Shown here: positions 8,340 to 16,295 of the stretch, piece after piece
Numbering within the stretch: the first letter of the stretch is position 1
Layout of the letters: the number at the start of each line of letters is the position of its first letter
Source of the DNA: Nonomuraea sediminis
GTDB lineage: Bacteria > Actinomycetota > Actinomycetes > Streptosporangiales > Streptosporangiaceae
Length of the DNA stretch: 55,741 nucleotides
NCBI RefSeq assembly: GCF_018531495.1
Contig: NZ_JAHDTI010000008.1
Location: 1-55,741, forward strand
Direction: 5' to 3'
The notes under the pieces: generated by a model
Seen by the model: only the letters and a program-made list of their open reading frames with translations
Databases searched by the model: none
Told to the model about the DNA's origin: nothing
Position numbers and translations under genes: made by a program

Positions 8340-9240
8340 TCTGCGTCGTGGAGTGGGCTCAAGCGCGCGGTGCTGCCCAACAGGTAGAGCGGTACCAGCT
8401 CTTCTCGACCGCCTTGTTCGAGGATCTCGACATAGGACTGCCACCAAGACTGATGCGCGGTGTTCCGACTGGTCACGTCCGCGGCGGTCAGCGAGCCGAC
8501 CAGCCCGTCGGCGGCGTTCTGCCACCCGGCCGCGTTCTCGGTGCTGGCGCCGAACCCGGTGACCAGCGTGGAGGTGGTGGCCGGGGTCAGGGGCAGCGAG
8601 AAGACGTTGCCGAGATGCTCGACGTGCCGCCGACGACCCACGACGCCATGCGCACTCGCGGATCGGCGGCGGCGGTGCCGACCGTGACGTCGGCGTCCAG
8701 CACGCCGCCGGAGCCGGAGATCGTCGGGGCGGCGCCGGAGCCGTCCTCGACGGTGATCGTCGCGCTCTGGCTCGCCGGCCCCGTCAGGCTCAGCGAGGTG
8801 ACCAGAGCGTTCTCGGTGGCAGACATCCAGGTGGTGGCGGTCAGCGTGGACCCGCCCAGCGAGTACGTGCCCTGCACCTGTGCGTGCGCGAGGTCCTGGA
8901 CCACGCGGTAGCTCGCGCCGACCAGGCCGGGCACCGCCAGCACGATCCGGCCGACCGGCTCGATGCCGTGTGCGGTGGTGGAGGAGAAGTCGTTCTTGCC
9001 GACGTAGAACGTCTGGCTGTCGATGGCGCCGCCGACCGCGGCGCCGAAGTCGTCATTGCCCATCAGCGGGGCGTAGGTGGTCTCGCCGTTGCTCAGCACG
9101 GTCGGCGGGAGTTCCACACGCCCTGGTACTTCCCGACGATCCGCAGCGTCTGGTTCGCCGTGACGGAGTCGGCGGGCGCAACCAGTGCCGACAGCGTGGC
9201 GCCGTTGAGCGCCGGGATCAAGGCCATCGTTATCAGACGT
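8340..9240 (-). pseudogene. Decayed, truncated GH95-like glycoside hydrolase gene
   Basis: Reading leftward, three frames carry successive pieces of one protein: MALIPALNGATLSALVAP with LRIVGKYQGVW from about 9227; then LSNGETTYAPLMGNDDFGAAVGG with FYVGKNDFSS and VEDGSGAAPTISGSGG; then SWWQSYVEILEQ and LYLLGSTARLSP near 8340-8440. These match, in order, the intact protein at 16296-19691 (LLGNGDLGV, FLVSKSDF, WWKNFWSASYI, QYLLGSTSRAG). At least two frameshifts separate them and everything past the start of the catalytic barrel is gone. The promoter and LacI-type operator in front (9326-9369) still look intact. From 8164 to 8340 I see nothing recognisable. Confidence 0.75.
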
Positions 9241-9325
9241 CTGTATGGCCGACGATTCTGGGGCACGAACCATACCCATCTTCTCGCGGTTTGTGGGTTT
9301 CGACGAAGATGAGGGTAGTGCCGAT

Positions 9326-9335
9326 ATAACGTTAT
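9326..9335. promoter_or_regulatory. LacI-type operator with leftward promoter
   Basis: Palindrome ATAACGTTAT lies just downstream of a leftward promoter (TTGACA on the minus strand at 9364-9369, TATTGT at 9342-9347, 16-base spacer) that serves the decayed GH95-like gene. The palindrome is identical in its centre to the one at 10605-10616 on the other side of lacI. Confidence 0.7.
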
Positions 9336-9449
9336 CTCGAAACAATAGACCTCTGAGCCCCGGTGTCAAGCACCAGTCATGGACCGGAAACTTGCGGGCA
9401 ACGCGTGCGACACCGGATCGAGCCGGTCGGCCCGGCTGGTGGATCGCCG

Positions 9450-10478
9450 CTACCGGCTCAGCTCGCCGGAGCCGCGTACCGTCAGCGACACCGGTACCAC
9501 CACGTTCTGCACCGGGCGGCCGGAGTCGGCGATGCGGGCGCGCAGCAGTTCCACGGCGGTGCGGCCGATCGCAGCGGTGTCCTGCGCCACCACGGTGAGC
9601 GCCGGCTGCAGCAGGTCGGCCAGCGGGACCTCGTCGAAGGCGACGATCGCCAGCCGCGAGGCCGCGGTGGGCCCCAGGCGCCGCAGCACCGTGAGGGTGG
9701 TGTCCATGTTGCCCGTGACCAGGGCGGTGGCCGGGTCTGGGCCGTGCAGGGCGGCGTCCAGGGCCGCGGCCACCCGCTCGGGGGTGGTCTCGCCGGGGAA
9801 CACCAGGCCGTCGACGCTCTGCCCGTGGGCGAGCAGGCATGCGCGGAACGCCGCCGCGCGCTCGTGGCCGGAGTAGACGCGCTCCTCGTGGCCGATGTAG
9901 GCGATGCGGCGGTGGTCGTGCTGGTGCAGGTGGCGGAAGGCCATGCCGATGCCGGCGGCGTTGTCGGACATCACCGAGTCCACCGAGACCCCGCTCATCG
10001 GCCGGTCCATCGCCACCAGCGGCATACCGGCAGCAAGCTCGGGTTCCAGGTAGGAGTGGGATTCGCCGATCGGCTCGACGATGATGCCGTCCAGTCGCTG
10101 ACGGCACATCGACACCAGGATTTCCCGCTCCCGCTTGTCGTCGAAGTCGGTGGAGGAGGCCAGCAGGGTCAGGCCGGCGTCGCGGGCGGTGCGCTCGATG
10201 GCGGCCAGCGCCGGGTTCGTCTCGGCGATGCGCCGTACCGCCGCCCCGATGGTGCCGCTGACGCCCAGGCGCAGTTGGCGGGCGCGCTCGTCCGGGCGGA
10301 AGTTCAGGGCCGTGATCGCGGCCTGGACCCGGGCGGCGTATTCGGGGCCGACGGTCGGGTCGTCGTTGACCACGCGGGACACCGTGCGCAGCGCCACCCC
10401 CGCCTCACGTGCGACGTCGACCATGGTCGGGCGCTTGGGCCGTCCCTCGCCGCCGCTGCCGCCCCGTCCCTTGCTCAT
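9450..10478 (-). CDS. LacI family transcriptional regulator
   Basis: A 342-residue repressor. The N-terminal helix-turn-helix and hinge helix read TMVDVAREAGVALRTVSRVVNDDPTVGPEYAARVQAAITALNFRPDERARQLR (residues about 17-70), followed by a periplasmic-binding-protein-like sugar-sensing domain (GTIGAAVRRI, DGIIVEPIG, PLVAMDRP, RRIAYIGH, LAIVAFDEVPLADLL). The ATG at 10476-10478 starts MSKGRGG. It is transcribed leftward between two operators with the same AACGTT core, one beside each outward promoter, so it most likely represses the importer/glycosidase operon to the right and the broken glycosidase gene to the left. The inducer is probably a glycan breakdown sugar (inference). Confidence 0.93.
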   Translation of the reverse strand: MSKGRGGSGGEGRPKRPTMVDVAREAGVALRTVSRVVNDDPTVGPEYAARVQAAITALNFRPDERARQLRLGVSGTIGAAVRRIAETNPALAAIERTARDAGLTLLASSTDFDDKREREILVSMCRQRLDGIIVEPIGESHSYLEPELAAGMPLVAMDRPMSGVSVDSVMSDNAAGIGMAFRHLHQHDHRRIAYIGHEERVYSGHERAAAFRACLLAHGQSVDGLVFPGETTPERVAAALDAALHGPDPATALVTGNMDTTLTVLRRLGPTAASRLAIVAFDEVPLADLLQPALTVVAQDTAAIGRTAVELLRARIADSGRPVQNVVVPVSLTVRGSGELSR

Positions 10479-10570
10479 CCGCGCTTCTCCCTTGTCGTCA
10501 TGCAGTCGTCGGGCGGTGTATCCGCGCCTGTGTCGGCCCCTGTGTTTCCGCGTCGTTACCGGATCGGTTC

Positions 10571-10616
10571 TTGACACCGTCCCGCAACATGCGCTTATCC
10601 TCGCGATAACGTTATC
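10571..10616 (+). promoter_or_regulatory. Promoter and LacI operator of the glycan-uptake operon
   Basis: TTGACA (10571-10576), 18-base spacer, TTATCC (10595-10600), followed directly by the perfect palindrome GATAACGTTATC (10605-10616), which would cover the transcription start. The layout is that of a classic repressor-blocked promoter for the solute-binding protein operon starting at 10683. Confidence 0.75.
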
Positions 10617-10682
10617 CCGTAGGTGCTCCGGTGTCGAACCATCACTGTCGGCCGGGTCACATCCTCCCCTCTGGAGAGTTCC

Positions 10683-11960
10683 ATGCGGCACCCACGTCTG
10701 CTCGCGGCTTGCCTGGCCGTAGGGCTCACCCTTCTCACCGGTTGCTCGGCGGCCTCCTCCGACGGAGCGAAGGGCGGCAGCACCTCCTTGACCTACCTGA
10801 CCTTCGAGACGCCCAGCCTGACGGCCTCGTTCTGGGACGCCTCGATCGCGAACGCCGAGAAGCAGGCTCCCGGCGTCACCGTCAAGAAGCTGGTGGCGCC
10901 CAGCACCAACCGCGACGCCTACGCCAAGCAGCTGCAGGCCTCCGGGCAGTTCCCCGACCTGCTGGCGTCCATCACCCCCTCGACGTTCGTCCAGGCCGGG
11001 CTGCTCAAGCCCTACGACCAGAGCTGGGTGGACGCGAACTTCCTGCTGCCGCAGGGCAACGCCTACAAGGGCAAGGTCTACATCCCGCCGACGAACTCGC
11101 AGATCATTCCGATGGTCTTCTACAACAAGACCCTGTTCGCCAAGGCCGGCATCAGCGCGCCGCCGAAGACCTGGGCAGACTTCCTGGACGTCTGCGGCAA
11201 GCTCAAGGCCGCCGGCATAACCCCGATCGAGCTCGGCGGCGGCGACCCGTTCGCGGCCTCCATGCCGCTGGTCGGCATCCTGTCGGCGGACGTGTTGGGC
11301 AAGGACCCGAACTGGCTGCAGGAGCGGTACGCCGGCAAGGTGAGGTTCACCGACGCGAACGTGCAGGCGGCGGTGGGCAAGTACCGGACGCTGGCCAAGC
11401 ATGGGTACTTCGAGGATGGGGCGCTCGGCGTGAAGTACGCCGACTCGATCACGAACTTCACCTCCGGCAAGGCCGCGATGTACATGATGGGCAGCTGGTT
11501 CCTCGGCGCAGTGCCGAAGGACCACGCCGCGGACTTCGGCTCCTTCATGACGCCCACCGACGACGGGTCGCTGGTCGTGCCGTTCGCCGTCGGCGGTTCG
11601 ATGGCGATCAGCGCAAAGACCGCGGCCCCGGACAAGGCCACCGCCTTCGCCCAGGCCTGGTCGCTGGACCCGGCCAACTACAAGGCCCTGATCGAGGGGG
11701 ACGGCGCGTTCCCGATGCTCAAGGGCAAGACTCTGGCCGACTACGGCGTCACCGTTACGCAGGTCTTCAAGGACTCCTACGCCTACGTCACCGACGAGAA
11801 CAAGAAGGTCTCGTCGTTCGGCTGGGCGACCAACGACGACTCCATGCCCTCGGGGCTGAACGAGGCCTTCTACGCGGCCAGCCAGGCGCTGTTCTCCTCC
11901 GACGACGTCGCCGGCCAGATGGCCAAGCTGGACTCCGCCTGGGACGCCGCGACCAAGTAG
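10683..11960 (+). CDS. ABC transporter sugar-binding lipoprotein (CUT1 family)
   Basis: Extracellular solute-binding protein of 425 residues that delivers an oligosaccharide to the two permeases downstream. The lipoprotein signal peptide is MRHPRLLAACLAVGLTLLTGC, with lipobox LTGC giving a lipidated Cys at residue 21. The body has the family 1 (MalE-like) features VFYNKTLFAKAGISAPPKTWADFLDVCGKLKAAGITPI, GKAAMYMMGSWFLGAV and FAVGGSMAISAKTAAPDKATAFAQ. A GGAG ribosome site lies just ahead of ATG 10683. First gene behind the LacI-controlled promoter. No ATPase gene is present, so a shared MsiK-type ATPase elsewhere is expected, as is usual in actinomycetes. Confidence 0.93.
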   Translation: MRHPRLLAACLAVGLTLLTGCSAASSDGAKGGSTSLTYLTFETPSLTASFWDASIANAEKQAPGVTVKKLVAPSTNRDAYAKQLQASGQFPDLLASITPSTFVQAGLLKPYDQSWVDANFLLPQGNAYKGKVYIPPTNSQIIPMVFYNKTLFAKAGISAPPKTWADFLDVCGKLKAAGITPIELGGGDPFAASMPLVGILSADVLGKDPNWLQERYAGKVRFTDANVQAAVGKYRTLAKHGYFEDGALGVKYADSITNFTSGKAAMYMMGSWFLGAVPKDHAADFGSFMTPTDDGSLVVPFAVGGSMAISAKTAAPDKATAFAQAWSLDPANYKALIEGDGAFPMLKGKTLADYGVTVTQVFKDSYAYVTDENKKVSSFGWATNDDSMPSGLNEAFYAASQALFSSDDVAGQMAKLDSAWDAATK

Positions 11961-12004
11961 CGCCGCGGACCTCCTTCCGACCGACCGACATCAGGGAGGC
12001 CTTC

Positions 12005-12895
12005 ATGACCACCCATGCCCATCGACCGCGAGGCGACCTCGCCTTGGGCGCTCTGGCAGTGCTCGCACTCGGGCTGTACGCCCTGTTCATCATCGTCCCG
12101 GTGGGCATCAGCGCCTGGAAGAGCCTGACGAACGAGAACCCGCTGCTGGCGCATTCGGACTTCGTCGGCGTCGCCAACTACACCGAGATGGTCCACGACG
12201 ACGCCCTGGCCGCCAGCCTCGGATTCACCCTGGTGCTGGCCGGCGTGGTGACCGTGGTGGCCAACGCCGCCGGCATCGGGTTCGCGATGCTGCTGAACCG
12301 GACGTCGCTGAGCTACCGCGCGATGCGCACCGCGGCGTTCCTGCCGCAGGTGCTGTCCGGAGTCATCGTCGGGTTCGTCTGGCGCTACATCCTGGCTCAG
12401 GACGGCTTGCTCAACCACTTGTTGATCTCCGCCGGGATCATCGGCAAGCCGATCACCTGGCTCGGCAGCCCGCACTTGGCGATGTTCTCGGTCGGGCTGG
12501 TCGCCGGGTGGGTCCTCACCGGGTTCACCACCGTGGTGCACCTGGCCGCGCTGCAGTCGATTCCGGTCGAGCTGTACCAGGCCGCCACCGTCGACGGGGC
12601 GGGGCGCTGGCAGCGGTTCCGGCGGATCACCTTCCCGATGCTGGCCCCCGGCACCACGATCAGCGTCACCATCTCGCTGATCACCATGCTCAAGCTCTAC
12701 GACATCATTGCGGCCCTGACATCGGGTGGTCCGGCCGACTCCACGCAGTCCACCGCGCTGTACATCATCAAGCTCGCCTTCACCGGTGGCCGGTTCGGCT
12801 ACGCCTCCGCGGTGGCCATGCTGCTGCTGGCCGTCTCGGCGGTCATCGCGTTGTTGGTGACCGGCCTGCTGCGTCGCCGGGAGGTGGACCTGTGA
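12005..12895 (+). CDS. ABC sugar transporter permease, MalF type
   Basis: Integral membrane protein of 296 residues with six probable membrane segments, beginning LALGALAVLALGLYALFIIVP. The EAA loop that docks the ATPase reads ELYQAATVDGAGRWQRFRRITFPML, typical of CUT1 permeases. ATG 12005 follows an AGGGAGG ribosome site. It lies 44 bases after the binding-protein gene and overlaps the next permease (GTGA). It forms the transmembrane pore with the MalG-type partner. Confidence 0.93.
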   Translation: MTTHAHRPRGDLALGALAVLALGLYALFIIVPVGISAWKSLTNENPLLAHSDFVGVANYTEMVHDDALAASLGFTLVLAGVVTVVANAAGIGFAMLLNRTSLSYRAMRTAAFLPQVLSGVIVGFVWRYILAQDGLLNHLLISAGIIGKPITWLGSPHLAMFSVGLVAGWVLTGFTTVVHLAALQSIPVELYQAATVDGAGRWQRFRRITFPMLAPGTTISVTISLITMLKLYDIIAALTSGGPADSTQSTALYIIKLAFTGGRFGYASAVAMLLLAVSAVIALLVTGLLRRREVDL

Positions 12896-13788
12896 GCACG
12901 CTGACCACCCGGCGCCGCCCGGCCGTGCCGCTCACGTCCGCGCCGACGGCGGCGTCGGCGCGACGGGTCTGGACCAGCCGGGCCTACCTGGCCGCCGCCG
13001 GGCTGCTGACCTTGGCATTCATCTCCCCGATCTACCTGACGATCGTCAACGCCTTCAAGACCCAGGACCAGATCATCCAGAACCCGGCGGCCCCGCCGGT
13101 GCCGCCGACGACGCACAACATCTCCGACGCGCTGTCCCGGTCGGACAAGATCGTCCAGATCGGTCTGGCCAACTCCACGCTCACCGTCGTCGCCTCGGTG
13201 CTGCTGGTGATCCCGCTGGGCGCGGCGTTCAGCTTCTGGTTGACCCGCCGCTCGGCCCGCCTGCGCCGGATCGTCCTGGCCGCCTTCGCCGCCGGACTGA
13301 TGATCCCGCCCGCGGTGGTCCTGCTACCTACCATCAAGATCCTGACATTTCTGCATCTGGACCACACCTACGCCGGGCTGATCCTGACCAACGTCGGCGG
13401 CGGGTATCTGTCGTTCGCGGTGTTCGTGTACTCCGGCTTCCTGCGTGCCGTCCCCGGCGAGATCGTCGAGGCCGCGTCTCTGGACGGCGCAGGGATGCTC
13501 CGGATCTGGTGGACGATCGTCATGCCGTTGTTGCGGCCGGCCACCGCCACCGTCGCGATCTTCCTGTCGCTGTGGATCTGGAACGACTTCATGAATCCGC
13601 AGTTCATCCTCGGCCCGTTGCGCGGCCAGACCGTCACCACCGGTCTGTATTTGTCGCTGGGCCAGTACTCCACCAATTACGCGCAGCTGTTCGGCGTGAT
13701 GTTCCTGGCCGCGATCATCCCGGTCGCCGGCTACCTCACCTTGCAGAAGCAGTTCATCGCCGGACTCACCACAGGAGCCACTAAGTGA
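12892..13788 (+). CDS. ABC sugar transporter permease, MalG type
   Basis: A 298-residue integral membrane protein, the second pore subunit. The GTG start overlaps the MalF-type stop. Membrane segments include YLAAAGLLTLAFISPIYLTIV and LTVVASVLLVIPLGAAFSFWL; the EAA loop is EIVEAASLDGAGMLRIWWTIVMPLLRP. The stop overlaps the GTG of the GH38-like gene, so uptake and intracellular processing are co-translated. Codon choice here is uniformly G/C at third positions, unlike the following two genes. Confidence 0.93.
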   Translation: MSTLTTRRRPAVPLTSAPTAASARRVWTSRAYLAAAGLLTLAFISPIYLTIVNAFKTQDQIIQNPAAPPVPPTTHNISDALSRSDKIVQIGLANSTLTVVASVLLVIPLGAAFSFWLTRRSARLRRIVLAAFAAGLMIPPAVVLLPTIKILTFLHLDHTYAGLILTNVGGGYLSFAVFVYSGFLRAVPGEIVEAASLDGAGMLRIWWTIVMPLLRPATATVAIFLSLWIWNDFMNPQFILGPLRGQTVTTGLYLSLGQYSTNYAQLFGVMFLAAIIPVAGYLTLQKQFIAGLTTGATK

Positions 13789-16220
13789 GCCAGAACCCCG
13801 CCGACATCGGGTCCGAGGTCGAGGTCGAGGAGATCCTGGTTCTGCACCACAGCCACCTCGACGTCGGCTACACCCACTCGCAGCCCGTCGTTTGGGAGCT
13901 TCAAGGGGAGTACATCTCGCAAGCGATCGACTGGCTCGAATCGACAGCAGACCTCCCGGGTGGCGCGCGCCCGAAGTGGACGTGCGAGGCGTATGAGCCG
14001 GTCCTACGTTGGCTTCGCCGAGCGTCATCCGCCGACGTCGAGCGATTCCGGGCACTGCACCGGCAGGGGCGCATCGGCCTCGCGGCGCTGCGGTGGAACA
14101 TCAGCGCCCTCCCGGATCGGCGAGGACTCGAACGGCTCATCGCGGGCAAGGGGGAACTCGAGGAGATCCTCGACACCCGCGTCGCCGTCGCCTGTCAGCA
14201 CGACGTGCCGGGAGCGCAGTGGGCGCTGGCCGATGTCCTGCTCGATGCCGGCGTGGAGATGTTCGTCATGGGCGCGAACCTGCACTCGGGGCGGCCGATC
14301 AATCCGAGGCCGGGCCTTTTCCTCTGGGAGGCGCCCAGCGGACGCACCTTGCGAGTGTTCAACGGGCACCACTACACGATGTTCGACCAGCTGCTGTTCT
14401 CCTGGGACCACTCTGTCGAGCGGATGGCACAGGGGTGGGCGGGGCTGTCCCGTCACCTGGGCGGCATGGACTACTCCCTGCCGTTCGTGTACCTGTCTAG
14501 CACCTGTTCCCCGGTCATGTGGGACAACGCGCCACCCAGCCCGTTCCTGCCCGACCTCATCCGTCGGTGGAACGATCGCGGCGAGGGCCCGACGATCCGG
14601 TACGCCACCTTCGACGATCTGCTCCGGGCAGCGAGCATCGTCCCAGACGCGTCGCTGGAGGTGCAGCGAGGCGACTGGACGGACTACTGGACGTTCGGAG
14701 CCGGCAGCACCCCCACAGCTACGGCGACCTCTCGCCTGGCCAAGGCGCGGCTGCAGGAAGCGTCGGTCATGGGCACCGACCGCCCCGATGTCGTGATCCT
14801 GGCGCAGGAGCGCGGCGACCTCTTCGATGAGCACACGTGGGGCTTCTATGACCCCTCCCCGGCGAACCCGCAGGCGGTCACGACCGAACTGTTGAAGAAG
14901 TCGCTCGCGCATGAGGCGGATGAACTCGCCGGGTTTGCCGTGATGTCCGGTCTCGAGGCCCTCGCGCAGAATCCCCTGGCCGATCGCGGACTGTCCGGTG
15001 TTCTCGTCGTCAACGCGGCGACCCATGATCGCACGATGTACCCGGAGATCTCGAACGCGTGGTTCCGCAACGTCGGCGCGGAAGGCGAGCGCACGTACCG
15101 CGCTCAACGCATGGCGTACGACGCGCGGCCGTGGCGGGTGCGCCTGCCCGAAGACGATGTGCGGTGCGTTGGCCCGATCGAGATGCCTGCGCGCAGTTGG
15201 CGGGTCATTCCGCTGGACCAATTGCCGTCCCGGGAAGACCACGACGCCGTCTCGCACGCGCTGGAGGAGAGCCCAACCTTCGGGGCACCCAGCTGGGATG
15301 CATTCTCCGAGCTGGCACGGGTCACCGGAACGATCGAAACACCGTTCCACCGCGTCCGGTACGACGCGCGAACCGGACGCATCCTCTCGCTGTGGGATCG
15401 TACGTCGGAGTCGGAGGTCCTCAATATCGAGGACGAGTTCGACTTCTTCGAGTACGTCCGAGAACGCGCCGATGCGCTCGTGGACGGGACGCGCGAGGCG
15501 TTCTACAAGCGCGACCTGGACGGCGAGAAGTTCGACGCCAGCGGATGGGACGCATGGCGTCCCATCCGCGAACGTGCGCGTCGTCCGTTGGGGTGCACGG
15601 TCCTCGTCGAAAACGATCAGGTCATCATGACGCGCAGGTTTGAGGCCGACGGCGTCAGGCACCTGACGCAGCGGTTCACGTTCTCGAGCCGGTCGGCGCT
15701 CATCGAGGTGGTCGTCGACTTTGAGCTCCTACCCGACACCTCGCCGCAGGCAGTGTACTTCGTCGTGCCGCTGCGGGCGGACGCCGGATGGGTGGGCTCG
15801 TTTGACAACGCAGGCGAGATCGTGGGTCTGGACACGGATCAGCTGAAGGGCGCGTGTCGGGGCTGGGCGACCGTCGAATCGTTCGCGGCACTCGGCGACA
15901 GCACCCGCACGCACGCGCTGTTCACCCCGGACACACCGCTCGTCCAGTTCGGCACGTTCCACTTCGGTCCGCCGCTGGACACCGTGCCACGGGAGCGGAA
16001 TCCACGGCTGCTCGCGTGGGCGTACAACAACTACTGGATGACCAACTACCCGCTGACGGAAGCGGGCATCGTCCGACTGAGGTTCGGCTTCCAGACGTAC
16101 GCGCATCACGACGCCGAGGTATTGCGTCGGGACGCCTACGACGTCGCGCACGCACCCATCGTCTGGCCTGTGACAACGAACGGGCGCGGTGCGGGCGAAG
16201 GCTCCCTCCCGCCGTCCTGA
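13785..16220 (+). CDS. GH38-like (alpha-mannosidase-type) glycoside hydrolase, cytoplasmic
   Basis: An 811-residue protein with no signal peptide. The N-terminus EEILVLHHSHLDVGYTHSQP matches the GH38/DUF5054 start, where the first His and Asp bind the catalytic metal (family knowledge). Further motifs include WTCEAYEPVLRWL, WNISALPD and the C-terminal beta-rich region RFTFSSRSALIEVVVDFELLPD, with PLTEAGIVRLRFGFQTY near the end. GTG overlaps the permease stop, so it should act on the imported oligosaccharide. Base use seems less G/C-biased than in the transporter genes, as in the next gene, which may mean the pair arrived separately. The exact linkage cleaved cannot be read from the sequence. 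Confidence 0.82.
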   Translation: MSQNPADIGSEVEVEEILVLHHSHLDVGYTHSQPVVWELQGEYISQAIDWLESTADLPGGARPKWTCEAYEPVLRWLRRASSADVERFRALHRQGRIGLAALRWNISALPDRRGLERLIAGKGELEEILDTRVAVACQHDVPGAQWALADVLLDAGVEMFVMGANLHSGRPINPRPGLFLWEAPSGRTLRVFNGHHYTMFDQLLFSWDHSVERMAQGWAGLSRHLGGMDYSLPFVYLSSTCSPVMWDNAPPSPFLPDLIRRWNDRGEGPTIRYATFDDLLRAASIVPDASLEVQRGDWTDYWTFGAGSTPTATATSRLAKARLQEASVMGTDRPDVVILAQERGDLFDEHTWGFYDPSPANPQAVTTELLKKSLAHEADELAGFAVMSGLEALAQNPLADRGLSGVLVVNAATHDRTMYPEISNAWFRNVGAEGERTYRAQRMAYDARPWRVRLPEDDVRCVGPIEMPARSWRVIPLDQLPSREDHDAVSHALEESPTFGAPSWDAFSELARVTGTIETPFHRVRYDARTGRILSLWDRTSESEVLNIEDEFDFFEYVRERADALVDGTREAFYKRDLDGEKFDASGWDAWRPIRERARRPLGCTVLVENDQVIMTRRFEADGVRHLTQRFTFSSRSALIEVVVDFELLPDTSPQAVYFVVPLRADAGWVGSFDNAGEIVGLDTDQLKGACRGWATVESFAALGDSTRTHALFTPDTPLVQFGTFHFGPPLDTVPRERNPRLLAWAYNNYWMTNYPLTEAGIVRLRFGFQTYAHHDAEVLRRDAYDVAHAPIVWPVTTNGRGAGEGSLPPS

Positions 16221-16295
16221 GCACGCATGCTCGCAGCTGCGCACGATGACTCGCCAGCCCATGCAATGACACCGAGACGAATCAGGAGGATACGA

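Noticed and set aside
10479..11525. Upstream in-frame extension of LacI to a 691-codon protein
   Set aside because: The HTH begins soon after ATG 10478, and the extension overlaps the promoter, operator and the lipoprotein gene.
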